Shown: in pieces, positions 8,632 to 17,528 of the stretch
How positions within the stretch are numbered: position 1 is the stretch's first letter
How the letters are laid out: each line of letters starts with the position of its first letter
Source: Clostridium folliculivorans
GTDB taxonomy: Bacteria > Bacillota > Clostridia > Clostridiales > Clostridiaceae
NCBI RefSeq assembly: GCF_024341905.1
Contig: NZ_BQXY01000015.1
Span: 1 to 55,299 of the forward strand
Length of the DNA stretch: 55,299 nt
Direction: 5' to 3'
Made by a program: the position numbers and the translations under genes
Notes under the pieces: generated by a model
The model's database searches: none
What the model was told of the DNA's origin: nothing
The model's input: the letters and a program-made list of their open reading frames with translations, nothing else

Positions 8632-9225
8632 ATGACAAGTTTATACGTGCTTTTTATATTGTTAAGTTATGTTTTTACTATAATAAAACTGATAAAAAGC
8701 TATAATGATAGAGTTTTAAATGTTGGTCTTATAAGAGAAAAGTGGTTTGAATACAAGAGTAGAAGTAAATGGGCTTTAATTTTGGATTTAGTTTTAGCTC
8801 CGTTGGCAATCTTGGTTTTGGTAGAAGTTGCTTCAAGTAATAGGGACATGCATCAAGATACTAGCACGGTGTGGGGATGGTTTCAAAGCTTTGAAAATCC
8901 TACATCAATATACTCAATACAGTTTGTTATAGTGGTAATGATGATAGTAGTTGTGTTATTTTTTGAAATTAAAGAAAGTAATGCAAGCACTATAATAAGT
9001 AGAGAAGGTATACTTGCAGTTGATGGAGAGATTATACCCTGGAATAGAGTTGAAGAGGTTGAAGAAGGATATACTTCTGATCGTTCATTAAATAAGGTAG
9101 TAAAAATAACTGTTAAGGCAAAAAGACAGAAGACGAGGATATTAAAGCTCATTGTGCCAAAGGATGAATTTAAAGACTTCCTTATAGCAACAAGAAATGC
9201 TATAAATCTAAATAGAGATGAATGA
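8632..9225 (+). CDS. Membrane protein with C-terminal PH-like/DUF5673-type domain
   Basis: Encodes 197 residues. Three hydrophobic segments (about 3-22, 47-65 and 97-113) are followed by a soluble C-terminal part with ISREGILAVDGEIIPWNRVEEVE. This pattern, a beta-rich domain asking 'where is the residue on the bilayer', is common in small membrane proteins of unknown function in Firmicutes. AAAGGGG lies about 10 bases before the ATG. It is monocistronic: divergent from the secreted-protein gene and followed by two palindromic elements. No specific function can be given. Confidence 0.7.
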   Translation: MTSLYVLFILLSYVFTIIKLIKSYNDRVLNVGLIREKWFEYKSRSKWALILDLVLAPLAILVLVEVASSNRDMHQDTSTVWGWFQSFENPTSIYSIQFVIVVMMIVVVLFFEIKESNASTIISREGILAVDGEIIPWNRVEEVEEGYTSDRSLNKVVKITVKAKRQKTRILKLIVPKDEFKDFLIATRNAINLNRDE

Positions 9226-9350
9226 GCGTAGTAGATTTGTATGATGCACTGCACAAGTTGGACAAGAAGTTTGCTTTTAGAAATATAAGTTTTATTAACA
9301 AATGGTACATCTTCATCAATAAGACATATACTAGATTATATGCTAAGGAT

Positions 9351-9447
9351 AGATGTATCACTTCATTATATAATTTATATTTTCAAATTCTCCTCCCAGA
9401 ACATGGAGGAGTTTTGAAAATAGTCTTAGGATTGAAGTGATACATCT
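9351..9447. repeat. Palindrome-ended intergenic element, family I (97 bp)
   Basis: Perfect 15-bp terminal inverted repeats (9351-9365 and 9433-9447; right end TGAAGTGATACATCT) enclose a second hairpin, CTCCTCC (9390-9396) with GGAGGAG (9405-9411), extended by TTTTCAA with TTGAAAA. The same plan recurs at 52207-52299. Similar ends occur at 22947-23033. Confidence 0.75.
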
Positions 9448-9448
9448 T

Positions 9449-9528
9449 TAGATATACCATTTTATAAATAACCTCCATCCTCGATTACAAATATCCTATT
9501 GAAAACAATTAATAAAATGGTATATCTA
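9449..9528. repeat. Second palindrome-ended element, directly adjacent (80 bp)
   Basis: A 17-bp perfect terminal inverted repeat (9449-9465 with 9512-9528, core ACCATTTTAT) lies one base after the previous element. Its end sequence differs from family I. Confidence 0.7.
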
Positions 9529-9556
9529 TTAAATTCATATATTTCTGACTATTTTA

Positions 9557-9586
9557 TTGACTTGTTAGAATATTTTGATATATAAT
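9557..9586 (+). promoter_or_regulatory. Promoter of the riboswitch-thr operon
   Basis: TTGACT (9557-9562), an 18-base spacer and TATAAT (9581-9586), placed about 20 bases before the riboswitch region. Confidence 0.7.
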
Positions 9587-9605
9587 TACAATAATTTTAT
9601 AGATT

Positions 9606-9721
9606 CGGATGAAGGTAGCGGGATTAAACCGTTATTGGACGAACCTCTGGAGAGACTCAAAGGAGCACCGAAGGGGAAAGCCATAAAGATGTGGTGAAAC
9701 TCTCAGGTAAAAGGACAGGGG
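9606..9721 (+). promoter_or_regulatory. Glycine riboswitch (single aptamer with a short 5' ghost hairpin)
   Basis: The segment 9644-9721 has the conserved glycine (gcvT) aptamer elements in order: CTGGAGAGACTC, GCACCGAAGGGGAAA, GTGAAACTCTCAGG and AAAAGGACAGGGG. P1 can form from CCTCTG (9644-9649) and CAGGGG (9716-9721). The upstream stretch 9606-9643 is too short for a second full aptamer. It can form a small hairpin (TAGCGG with CCGTTA), as in singlet glycine riboswitches with a 5' ghost aptamer. The downstream expression region contains a terminator at 9803 and complementary strands TTTTGATATT (9723-9732) and AATATCAAAA (9782-9791). It precedes threonine-synthesis genes rather than glycine cleavage or transport genes. 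Confidence 0.9.
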
Positions 9722-9802
9722 ATTTTGATATTGTATTCAGTTTAACTTTTCTAGCTTATTAAGCTTTTTTTGAGTTATTTGAATATCAAAAGCCGTATTT
9801 CC

Positions 9803-9832
9803 AGAGACTAAGTTTAATACTAGTCTCTTTTT
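9803..9832 (+). terminator. Riboswitch expression-platform terminator
   Basis: An 8-bp perfect stem AGAGACTA/TAGTCTCT (9803-9810, 9821-9828) is followed by T5. The 5' side with its preceding bases (CCAGAG, 9801-9806) is complementary to CTCTGG (9645-9650) on the 5' side of aptamer P1. This suggests mutually exclusive pairing. Confidence 0.8.
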
Positions 9833-9919
9833 GTTTATATTTATTAAGTTTTTTTGTCTATATAAAGAGATTTGTTAAAGAATAAGAAAATTTTTAATTA
9901 CCTAAAGGGGGCTAAAATA

Positions 9920-11401
9920 GTGTTTTATAAAAGTACAAGGGGAAAAGAAAACTTGGTCAAAGCTTCAGAAGCTATAGTTAGGGGCATAGCTGAAGATGGA
10001 GGTTTATTTGTTCCAGAGAGCTTTCCAAGGATAGAAAAATCCTTTGATGAACTAAAAGAAATGAATTATAAGGAGTTAGCATTTTATATCTTAAAGAAAT
10101 ATCTTGATGATTTTTCTGATGAAGAACTTAAAGCATGCATAGACGGGGCTTATGATGAAAAGTTTGAAAATCCTTTAATAGCACCATTAAAATACGCAGG
10201 GGGAGCATATTTTTTAGAGCTTTTCCATGGGAAAACCTTAGCATTTAAAGATATGGCTTTAAGTATACTTCCATACCTTGTTAAGACAGCAGCAAATAAA
10301 ACAGGAATAGATAAGGATATAGTTATTCTTACTGCTACCTCTGGGGATACTGGTAAGGCTGCACTTGAAGGCTTTGCAAAGGTTGATGGAACTAAGATAA
10401 TAGTTTTTTACCCAAAAGACGGAGTAAGTGAGATTCAAAGAAGACAGATGGTAACTCAAGAAGGGGATAACACCTTTGTTGTGGGTATAGAAGGAAACTT
10501 TGACGATGCTCAAAATGGAGTGAAAGATATATTCGGGGATGATGATTTCAATAAAGAGCTAGAGGATAAAGGATATATGCTATCTTCTGCAAACTCCATA
10601 AATATAGGAAGACTAATACCTCAAGTAGTTTACTATGTATACTCGTATGTAAGTTTATTAAAAGAAGGAAAGCTTAAGGATGGACAAAAAATAAATGTGG
10701 TAGTACCTACAGGTAATTTTGGTAATATACTAGCTGCTTTTTATGCTAAAAACATGGGATTACCTATAGAAAGATTTATATGCGCTTCAAATGAGAATAA
10801 GGTACTCACTGATTTTATAAATACAGGTGTTTATGATAGAAATAGAGAGTTCGTAGTTACTAATTCTCCTTCAATGGATATATTAATATCTAGTAATCTA
10901 GAAAGATTCTTATATGAGATAAGTGGTAAGGATTCAGAGTTTATAAGTAATCTTATGAGCAAATTAAAGACTGAAGGAAGATATGAAGTAAGTGAAGCTA
11001 TGAAAGATAGGCTTAAAGAGTTCTACGGAGACTTTGCTACAGAAGAAGAAACTGTTGATGCAATAAGAAAAGTGTATGACTCATCAAGATATGTAATAGA
11101 TACACATACTGCTGTGGCTTACAAAGTTTTTGAAAAATATAAAAATGAAATAAAGGATGATGCGGTAACAGTGATAGCATCCACAGCCAGTCCTTTTAAG
11201 TTCCCTAGAAGTGTTAATGAAGCGCTTAATTTTGAACAGAAAGAAGCTTCAGATTTTCAGATGGTAGAAACTCTTTCTAAGAATTTTGATATTAAAATAC
11301 CTAAAGGTATATTGAACTTAGAAAGTAAACCGGTAATCCATAAGGCAACATGTAATAAAGAAAATATGAGAACTATAATTAAAGAATTTTTGGGTTTATA
11401 G
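9920..11401 (+). CDS. thrC: Threonine synthase
   Basis: Converts O-phosphohomoserine to threonine with PLP, the last step of threonine synthesis. The protein begins FYKSTRGKENLVKASEA, the usual ThrC start. It carries the PLP lysine in TLAFKDMALS (K110) and the phosphate-binding TATSGDTGKAA (about 138-148). The length of 493 residues fits the long ThrC class. I chose GTG 9920 because AAAGGGGG lies 8 bases upstream; the TTG at 9872 would add 16 residues with no site. It is first in the operon thrC-thrB-ask-hom, with thrB only 8 bases downstream, and is controlled by the upstream glycine riboswitch and terminator. Confidence 0.96.
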   Translation: MFYKSTRGKENLVKASEAIVRGIAEDGGLFVPESFPRIEKSFDELKEMNYKELAFYILKKYLDDFSDEELKACIDGAYDEKFENPLIAPLKYAGGAYFLELFHGKTLAFKDMALSILPYLVKTAANKTGIDKDIVILTATSGDTGKAALEGFAKVDGTKIIVFYPKDGVSEIQRRQMVTQEGDNTFVVGIEGNFDDAQNGVKDIFGDDDFNKELEDKGYMLSSANSINIGRLIPQVVYYVYSYVSLLKEGKLKDGQKINVVVPTGNFGNILAAFYAKNMGLPIERFICASNENKVLTDFINTGVYDRNREFVVTNSPSMDILISSNLERFLYEISGKDSEFISNLMSKLKTEGRYEVSEAMKDRLKEFYGDFATEEETVDAIRKVYDSSRYVIDTHTAVAYKVFEKYKNEIKDDAVTVIASTASPFKFPRSVNEALNFEQKEASDFQMVETLSKNFDIKIPKGILNLESKPVIHKATCNKENMRTIIKEFLGL

Positions 11402-11409
11402 GTGATGAT

Positions 11410-12297
11410 ATGGTAGAGGTTAGAGTTCCTGCAACAAGTGCAAATATAGGACCGGGGTTTGATTGCCTTGGAATAGCAGTAAAGAAATATAATAGATTTG
11501 TTGTAGAAGAAATAGAAGAAGGGCTTGTTTTTGAAGGCTGTGATGAAGAGTTTAAGAACGAAGATAATTTAATTTATGTAGCCATGAAAAAATGCTTTGA
11601 TAAGATTAAATATCAACCAAAAGGATTAAGTATAAAGATTGAAAGTGATATACCAGTCTCGAGAGGACTTGGAAGTAGTGCAGCCTGTGTAGTTGGTGGG
11701 ATATTAGCTGCGAATGAACTTGCAGGAAGTCCTTTGAGTAAAGAAGAAGTTTTAGAACTATCTGCAGAGATGGAGGGACATCCTGATAATATAACTCCTG
11801 CTTTATATGGTGGGATGACTGTTTCAGTTACAGAAGAGGATAAGACTATATATAACAAAATAAATATAAAGGAAGATATTAAACTTTGTGTATTGGTACC
11901 GGATTTTAAGTTATCTACAGAAAAGGCGAGAGCAGTACTTCCGAAGAGTATTGATTATAAGCAAGGTGTTTATAATATAGGCAGAGTAGCTCTTATGATA
12001 TCTGCTTTATCAAATGGTGATTTAGATCTTCTTAAGGTAGCTTGCAAAGATAAGCTTCATGAGGATTATAGAGCAGGACTTATAGAAAATTTTTATGATA
12101 TAAAGAGTGAATGCAATAAGCAAAATGCCTTAGCTGTGTTTCTAAGTGGAGCTGGACCAACTATTATGGTTATGCTAAGAAAAGATGATAAAGATTTTTC
12201 TACAAATATAAAAAGTTATTTAGATACACTTAAAAATAACTGGCAGGTGTTAGAAGTGGATATCGATAATGATGGGGCTATAGTTTCGAGTCTATAA
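11410..12297 (+). CDS. thrB: Homoserine kinase
   Basis: Phosphorylates homoserine to O-phosphohomoserine, the ThrC substrate. It is a GHMP-family kinase. The N-terminal VRVPATSANIGPGFDCLG and the ATP-binding glycine-rich loop PVSRGLGSSAACVVGG (residues 82-97) are intact, as is the C-terminal LSGAGPTIM motif. The length of 295 residues is normal. AGGTGAT at the thrC stop serves as ribosome-binding site, implying tight coupling with thrC. Confidence 0.97.
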   Translation: MVEVRVPATSANIGPGFDCLGIAVKKYNRFVVEEIEEGLVFEGCDEEFKNEDNLIYVAMKKCFDKIKYQPKGLSIKIESDIPVSRGLGSSAACVVGGILAANELAGSPLSKEEVLELSAEMEGHPDNITPALYGGMTVSVTEEDKTIYNKINIKEDIKLCVLVPDFKLSTEKARAVLPKSIDYKQGVYNIGRVALMISALSNGDLDLLKVACKDKLHEDYRAGLIENFYDIKSECNKQNALAVFLSGAGPTIMVMLRKDDKDFSTNIKSYLDTLKNNWQVLEVDIDNDGAIVSSL

Positions 12298-12410
12298 TAT
12301 TTAGGTTTAAAGATAATTTTATATTTTATTATGATATTAATTTTATTGTATTTATAAGCTAAGTTTGTTTAAGCAATATAGCAAATTTATAAATAATTAG
12401 GGGGAAAAGT

Positions 12411-13730
12411 ATGAGTGATGTAGTTGTAGCTAAATTTGGAGGTAGTTCACTAGCAGACAGTGAACAGTTTAATAAAGTTAAAAACATTGTTATTGAAGAC
12501 CCACGAAGAAGATTTGTTGTGCCTTCAGCACCAGGAAAAAGATTTAAAAAGGACTATAAGATAACTGATTTATTATATCTTTGCTATGAGCATGCTAAGA
12601 ATGAAATATCCTTTGAAGATGTATTTAGGCATATAGAAGATAGATATAAGACTTTGGCTTTAGATCTTAAGGTTGACATTGATATAGAAAAGTACCTGCA
12701 GGAAATAAAACAAAAGATAGAAGAAGGTGCTTCGGCAGATTATACTGCTAGCAGAGGAGAATATTTAAATGGATTATTACTTGCAGCATTTCTAAACTAC
12801 GAATTTGTTGATGCTGCAGAGATAATAAAGTTTAAACATTTTGGGACTTTAGATATGGCTGCTACTGAAGTTGCTGTAAGAGAAAGACTAAAAGATGTAG
12901 AAAAGGCTGTTATACCTGGATTTTATGGAGCTATGCCTGATGGAAAAATAAAGACTTTTTCTAGAGGGGGATCAGATATCACAGGAGCCATAATAGCAAG
13001 GTGTACTAGTGCTAAGCTTTATGAGAACTGGACTGATGTTTCTGGTTTCTTAATGGCAGACCCTAATATAGTTGAGAATCCAAAGTCCATAGAATATGTA
13101 ACTTATAAGGAACTTAGAGAGTTATCTTATATGGGAGCAAAAGTGCTTCATGAAGAAAGTATTTTCCCTGTTAGAGATGTAGGCATACCTATAAATATAA
13201 GAAATACTAATAAACCTTCAGATAAAGGAACTTTCATAGTTGACGAGCAGAGAGTTCAAACCTATGGAGATACAATTACAGGTATAGCAGGTAAGAAGGA
13301 CTTTGTTGTAATTGCAATTCAAAAAATGCTTATGAACCTTGAACAAGGTTTTTGCAGAAAGCTTTTAACAATACTTGAAAGCAACGGAGTTTCTTTTGAA
13401 AATATGCCAGCAGGAATAGACTCTGTATCTTTAGTTATAGAGGAGAGCCAGGTAGCAGATAAGCTTGAAATTATACTTGAAGAGATAAAAAGACAGTGTA
13501 ATCCAGATACTGTAGAAGTTCATCCTAGTATGGCTTTAATAGCCACTGTTGGTAAGGGGATGAATAGAACTAAAGGGGTTGCTACTAATATATTTAAAAG
13601 TCTTTCAGAAGCGGACGTTAATGTAAGAATGATAAACCAAGGTTCAAGTGAAATAAACGTAATAATTGGTGTAGAAAATGGAGATTTTGAAAAGGCTTAT
13701 AGAGCTATTTATGGGGCTTTCGTTAAGTAA
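12411..13730 (+). CDS. Aspartate kinase
   Basis: Phosphorylates aspartate, the first step of the aspartate family pathway. The KFGGSS motif (residues 8-13) and FSRGGSDITGA (183-193) mark the amino-acid kinase domain. The C-terminal ~140 residues form two ACT domains (LEQGFCRKLLTILESNGVSFE; then VATNIFKSLSEADVNVRMIN), which probably bind threonine or lysine for feedback control. The length of 439 residues fits the clostridial monofunctional class with an insert after the N-terminal lobe. A GGGGG site lies 5-6 bases before the ATG. A 113-base gap without a terminator separates it from thrB, so it probably belongs to the same operon. The paralogue type (lysC- or thrA-like) cannot be fixed from sequence alone. 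Confidence 0.95.
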   Translation: MSDVVVAKFGGSSLADSEQFNKVKNIVIEDPRRRFVVPSAPGKRFKKDYKITDLLYLCYEHAKNEISFEDVFRHIEDRYKTLALDLKVDIDIEKYLQEIKQKIEEGASADYTASRGEYLNGLLLAAFLNYEFVDAAEIIKFKHFGTLDMAATEVAVRERLKDVEKAVIPGFYGAMPDGKIKTFSRGGSDITGAIIARCTSAKLYENWTDVSGFLMADPNIVENPKSIEYVTYKELRELSYMGAKVLHEESIFPVRDVGIPINIRNTNKPSDKGTFIVDEQRVQTYGDTITGIAGKKDFVVIAIQKMLMNLEQGFCRKLLTILESNGVSFENMPAGIDSVSLVIEESQVADKLEIILEEIKRQCNPDTVEVHPSMALIATVGKGMNRTKGVATNIFKSLSEADVNVRMINQGSSEINVIIGVENGDFEKAYRAIYGAFVK

Positions 13731-13879
13731 TATTATTTTTTTAGTAGATAATTGGGGTATTAGGACTGATTATATAGATGTATCGCTTCATATTAGAAAT
13801 AGGTTTAGGATTGAAGGGATGGATCTTTATAACCCAACAGGTCAATATATTAAGAATACATTGAAGAGGGAGAATTATA

Positions 13880-15175
13880 ATGGAAAAAGTAAGAATTGCA
13901 TTATTAGGGCTAGGTAATGTAGGTAAAGGTGTTTGGAATATATTAAACACTAATAGAGAAGCTATTATAAAAAGAGCTGGGTATGATATAGAGATTGCAA
14001 AGATATTAGTTAGAGATAAAAACAAAGCAAGAGATGTGGAAGTGCCGCAAGAGCTTGTTACAACTGATGCTGAAGAAATCTTTAACGATGACAGTATTAA
14101 GATAATAGTTGAGGTAATGGGTGGTTTACAGCCTGCAAAGGACTATATATTAAGAGCTATAAAAGAGAGAAAGCATGTAGTTACTGCAAATAAGCTACTC
14201 ATAGCAACTAATGGAAAAGAGATATTTGAAGCAGCTGAAAAGAACGAAGTTATAGTGAATTTTGAAGCTAGTGTAGCTGGTGGAATACCTGTCATCCATG
14301 GAATCAATGAGAGCTTAACTGCAAACAAGATTGAAGAAGTTATAGGAATAATAAATGGTACTACAAATTATATCTTAACTAAGATGACGCTAGAAGGAAT
14401 GGACTTTGAGGATGCGTTGAAAGAAGCGCAGGAAAAGGGATATGCAGAAGCAGATCCAACATCTGATATAGAAAGCTATGATGCCGCATACAAGCTTGCA
14501 ATATTGACAACTCTTGCATTTGAAACAAATGTTGATGTAGATAGTATCTATAGAGAAGGAATAACTAGGATTACTTCAAAGGATATAGAGTACGCTAAAG
14601 AACTTGGATATGTTATTAAGTTGCTGGCTATAGTAAAAGAGGTGGATGGAAAGTTAGAACTTAGGGTTCACCCAACAATGATTCCGTCAATACACCCTTT
14701 AGCAAATGTTAATGATTCTTTTAATGCTATCTTTATAAAAGGAAATGCAGTAGGAGATCTTATGCTTTATGGAAGAGGAGCAGGAGAGCTTCCAACAGGT
14801 AGTGCTGTAGTTGGAGATATAATATCTGTATTAAGAAATGATGGCGATAGAGCAAGTATAGTAACAAGTAGATATGAGGACAAAGAAATAGCTCCTATGG
14901 ATAATATAGATGCTAAGTATTATCTAAGAATAACAGTAAAAGATATGCCAGGTGTTTTAGGCGAAATAGCTACTATATTCGGACAAGAACAAGTAAGTAT
15001 AGCTTCATTCATACAGAAGGCTAGAAGAGAAGATAAGGGGCTTGTTTCTATAGTTATTGTAACTCATGATACTTTAGAAGGAAGAATAAATAAATCTCTA
15101 GAAAAGATTAATGATTTGGATATAATAAAAAAGGTTGAAAATGTAATAAGAATAGAGAAACTAGGGTTGAAATAA
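13880..15175 (+). CDS. hom: Homoserine dehydrogenase
   Basis: Reduces aspartate semialdehyde to homoserine with NAD(P)H. The Rossmann motif LLGLGNVGKGVW lies at residues 8-19, and the catalytic domain carries TANKLLIA and GGIPVIHGINESLTANKI. The last ~80 residues form an ACT domain (RITVKDMPGVLGEIATIFGQEQVSIASFIQ) for threonine feedback. Length 431. GGGAG lies 7-8 bases before the ATG. The 149-base gap from the aspartate kinase has no terminator. It completes the four-gene route from aspartate towards threonine; aspartate semialdehyde dehydrogenase is not in the window. Confidence 0.96.
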   Translation: MEKVRIALLGLGNVGKGVWNILNTNREAIIKRAGYDIEIAKILVRDKNKARDVEVPQELVTTDAEEIFNDDSIKIIVEVMGGLQPAKDYILRAIKERKHVVTANKLLIATNGKEIFEAAEKNEVIVNFEASVAGGIPVIHGINESLTANKIEEVIGIINGTTNYILTKMTLEGMDFEDALKEAQEKGYAEADPTSDIESYDAAYKLAILTTLAFETNVDVDSIYREGITRITSKDIEYAKELGYVIKLLAIVKEVDGKLELRVHPTMIPSIHPLANVNDSFNAIFIKGNAVGDLMLYGRGAGELPTGSAVVGDIISVLRNDGDRASIVTSRYEDKEIAPMDNIDAKYYLRITVKDMPGVLGEIATIFGQEQVSIASFIQKARREDKGLVSIVIVTHDTLEGRINKSLEKINDLDIIKKVENVIRIEKLGLK

Positions 15176-15186
15176 AATAGTCTCTG

Positions 15187-15233
15187 AAATAAATCTCCAG
15201 TATTTAAAATATATTCTGGGGATTTATTTTTTT
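15187..15233 (+). terminator. Terminator of the thr operon
   Basis: A 14-bp stem with one wobble (15187-15200 with 15216-15229) is followed by a T run. Confidence 0.9.
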
Positions 15234-15370
15234 GTAAAAACAACTAATGATCGATAAAAAAATTATATATATTGACAATAATTGTTTAATATGAAATATT
15301 AGTATTAACTATATTTGTAAAAAAATTCTGTAAATTATTATATATAAAATAAACCTTAGGAGAGATTTAT

Positions 15371-15865
15371 ATGAACCTTTATAAGAGGCTCAGAGATAAC
15401 AAAAAAATAGTAAGTATATTGATATTAATAGTTATCTTTGCTGTTGGATACCCAGTGGTAAAGAAGAGCGAAAAAGAAACGCTAAAATATAAAACAGAAC
15501 AGTTTTTCAATAATATAATTGAAGAAAAATATGAAGATGCTTTTATGTTTTTAGATTATGGTGGGATAGATAAGGAAAGTAATATTACTTTAAACGAAAA
15601 TAATAAAAGAGGTAATTGGATTAAAAAGCTTAAGCAGCAAAGAGCGAATGGCGTGAGGATAGAAAGATGCAAAGAAGTTAGGGTGGATAATGTAGATTAT
15701 CCAAGTGGAACTGTAAAGTTAGTCGTTAATAAAAATGGTATGTTAGAAGAATATATAGTTGATGTTAAGTATATAAGAAGTAAAAATAGCTATAAGATAA
15801 GAAATATAAGCAAAATAGATGATGAGATTCAAGAAACTATTTGTGGGAGAATAAATGAATCTTAA
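15371..15865 (+). CDS. Membrane-anchored small protein of unknown function
   Basis: Encodes 164 residues. One N-terminal hydrophobic segment (about 14-30, VSILILIVIFAVGYPVV) is followed by an extracytoplasmic part. That part contains a helix with TEQFFNNIIEEKYEDAFMFLDY and a beta-rich tail, reminiscent of NTF2-like DUF4878-type domains. AGGAG precedes the ATG. TTGACA at 15272-15277, followed by AT-rich bases, could be its promoter. The next gene begins 32 bases downstream, so the two may be cotranscribed. I do not recognise a named family with confidence. Confidence 0.6.
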   Translation: MNLYKRLRDNKKIVSILILIVIFAVGYPVVKKSEKETLKYKTEQFFNNIIEEKYEDAFMFLDYGGIDKESNITLNENNKRGNWIKKLKQQRANGVRIERCKEVRVDNVDYPSGTVKLVVNKNGMLEEYIVDVKYIRSKNSYKIRNISKIDDEIQETICGRINES

Positions 15866-15897
15866 TTATAGCACTATCTAGATCAGGAGAAGATAAT

Positions 15898-16236
15898 ATG
15901 AATATTCAAATATACGGAGTGAAGAAGTGCTTTGATACCAAGAAAGCAGAGAGATATTTTAAGGAAAGAAAAATAAAGTACCAGTTTATTGATTTAAGCA
16001 TGGTAGGTTTAGGAAAGAGAGAGCTAGAAACAGTAAGGAATGCTGTGGGTCTAAGTAATCTAATAAACAAAGAATGTAAGGATTATGAAAGATTAAATTT
16101 ACACCGCATTATTAACAATAGTGTAAAGGAAGAGATACTTTTAAACAACCCTAAGCTGTATAAGACACCTATTGTTAGAAATGGAAAACTTGCAACTGTG
16201 GGTTATGAGCCTAAGGTATGGGAAAACTGGGAGTAG
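15898..16236 (+). CDS. ArsC/Spx-family thioredoxin-fold protein
   Basis: Encodes 112 residues with the ArsC-like plan: IQIYGVKKCFDTKKAERYFKERKIKYQFIDL at the N-terminus, a central helical section, and KTPIVRNGKLATVGYEPKVWENW at the C-terminus. There is a single active-site cysteine (C11), not a CxxC pair as in Spx, and no obvious arsenate-binding triad that I can verify. It is therefore either a glutaredoxin-dependent arsenate reductase-like enzyme or an ArsC-fold protein of other function. A GGAGAAG site lies about 6 bases before the ATG. No ars regulator or transporter is nearby, which argues against a dedicated arsenic role. Confidence 0.8.
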   Translation: MNIQIYGVKKCFDTKKAERYFKERKIKYQFIDLSMVGLGKRELETVRNAVGLSNLINKECKDYERLNLHRIINNSVKEEILLNNPKLYKTPIVRNGKLATVGYEPKVWENWE

Positions 16237-16243
16237 AAAAGTT

Positions 16244-16326
16244 AAGTCATTATTAGACTTTTTATCGAAGATTATAAGCTGTAGTTATACATTTTTGATA
16301 AGGTTTAATAATGACTTTTTATTTTT
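16244..16326 (+). terminator. Long imperfect hairpin terminator
   Basis: Bases 16244-16266 pair with 16297-16317 with a few mismatches, followed by TTTTTATTTTTT. Beyond it, 16331-16618 is AT-rich and I see no gene in it. Confidence 0.65.
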
Positions 16327-16618
16327 TAGGAAATTATATTTCAGATATACGTATAGGCATATATTGGTGAAAAGATTAAAACAAAAATAGCTTAGTCATA
16401 TTTATATGAATTAAACTTGTATAAACTGGGTTTTAGTGATAAAAATACGAAATAAATTGTAATATTATACCAAATATTCTATAATATTATAGATACGTAT
16501 TAATGCGATAGTATTTGTAACTAATAGCATATTAAATCCATTTTGGAAGATAATATAAACAATAAAACATTTAGAAATTACACTAGTTTATAAAGTTAAA
16601 ATACCTTAATAGAAGCGG

Positions 16619-16945
16619 GTGAGTAACTTGGATAAAGTAAGAAAAAGGGTAGGTATAGGAACTTGTTCTCCAATCATGTTAGTATTAGCTCTTATTCTAT
16701 CTTTTAGTTTTGGCAATAATATAGTACTTGGAGATGTTATATTAGATTCCTTTGGTCTCAAGGCTTGGTCTAATGGTCATGTTGGAGTTCATTATACTTT
16801 ATTCTACGCTTTAGCTATGGTGGTGATAGCGTACTTTATTGGAGATAAATATGAAGATCATAGGTGGGCAAAAGCCGGAAAGAATTCTGCCATATTTGTA
16901 CTTGCTCTTTTGACTCTTATAATAATATTTAATTTGGTGTTTTAA
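16619..16945 (+). CDS. Small membrane protein of unknown function
   Basis: Encodes 108 residues. Hydrophobic segments lie near the N-terminus (SPIMLVLALILSFSF), in the middle (YTLFYALAMVVIAYFIG) and at the C-terminus (AIFVLALLTLIIIFNLVF), giving probably three membrane helices. The start is GTG 16619. The upstream sequence is only a weak ribosome-binding site, and TTG 16628 is an alternative. It stands alone, with no clear partner. The hydrophobic pattern and codon usage look genuine, but no family is recognised. Confidence 0.55.
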   Translation: MSNLDKVRKRVGIGTCSPIMLVLALILSFSFGNNIVLGDVILDSFGLKAWSNGHVGVHYTLFYALAMVVIAYFIGDKYEDHRWAKAGKNSAIFVLALLTLIIIFNLVF

Positions 16946-17099
16946 TTTGAGTTTAAGAAGTAAGGGTTATTTTCATTTAAAGATAGGTGATATCTTTAAG
17001 AATGCTACATAAAATTATTTATAAATATTATAAATTGGTGTAACTATATTCTTTTTCTTTCGTATTATAATTGAAGTGTTATTTGTGTGGTGATTATAA

Positions 17100-17528
17100 T
17101 TGAAAAAAATAAATGTTAAGATTATTTGTGGGATTATATTATTAATTATGTGTTTTGGTTTAGTAAGTTGCGGTGCTAAGGAAAAAGAATATGATTTTTA
17201 TAAGGTAAAAAGTATTACTGAAGATAAGATAGATAGGGTTGAAGTTTCCTATGCTGATATATCAGCTAGAGTTTTGTCTAAAGATGAGGTACAAACCTTA
17301 ATAGGATTAATAAGTAATTCCGGAGACGATGTCCAACAGTACAATGGGCCTGATCCTAAAGGTGTTACGAATTCATTAGATGTATATTTAAAATCAAAGA
17401 GTTGTTTTAGTATGTATCCCTACAGGAATGGATATTTGCTTTTTTGTGGAGAAAAGAGCTATATAATATCGCAACCTCAATATAATGATTTTATAAAGGA
17501 TATATTTAATAGCAAGGGGAAGATTTAA
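17100..17528 (+). CDS. Putative lipoprotein
   Basis: Encodes 142 residues. A short basic start, a hydrophobic stretch and the lipobox LVSCG put the lipidated cysteine near residue 24, giving a membrane-anchored extracytoplasmic protein. The mature part is small and mixed alpha/beta, and I recognise no family. The start is TTG 17100 with GGTGAT upstream. The region between it and the VanW gene (17529-17716) has only a small ATATTAC hairpin. Confidence 0.65.
   Translation: MKKINVKIICGIILLIMCFGLVSCGAKEKEYDFYKVKSITEDKIDRVEVSYADISARVLSKDEVQTLIGLISNSGDDVQQYNGPDPKGVTNSLDVYLKSKSCFSMYPYRNGYLLFCGEKSYIISQPQYNDFIKDIFNSKGKI

Noticed and set aside
9222..9440. ORF of 72 codons overlapping the membrane-protein stop
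   Set aside because: No ribosome-binding site, and it runs through the left part of a palindromic element; composition is not protein-like.
13678..13917. ORF between aspartate kinase and homoserine dehydrogenase
   Set aside because: Overlaps both genes out of frame and has no ribosome-binding site.
15898..16236. Arsenic resistance function for the ArsC-fold gene
   Set aside because: No arsR, arsB or acr3 gene is nearby and only one cysteine is conserved at the active-site position.
16172..16390. ORF after the ArsC-like gene
   Set aside because: Lies in another frame of the ArsC-like gene and then runs through a terminator hairpin.
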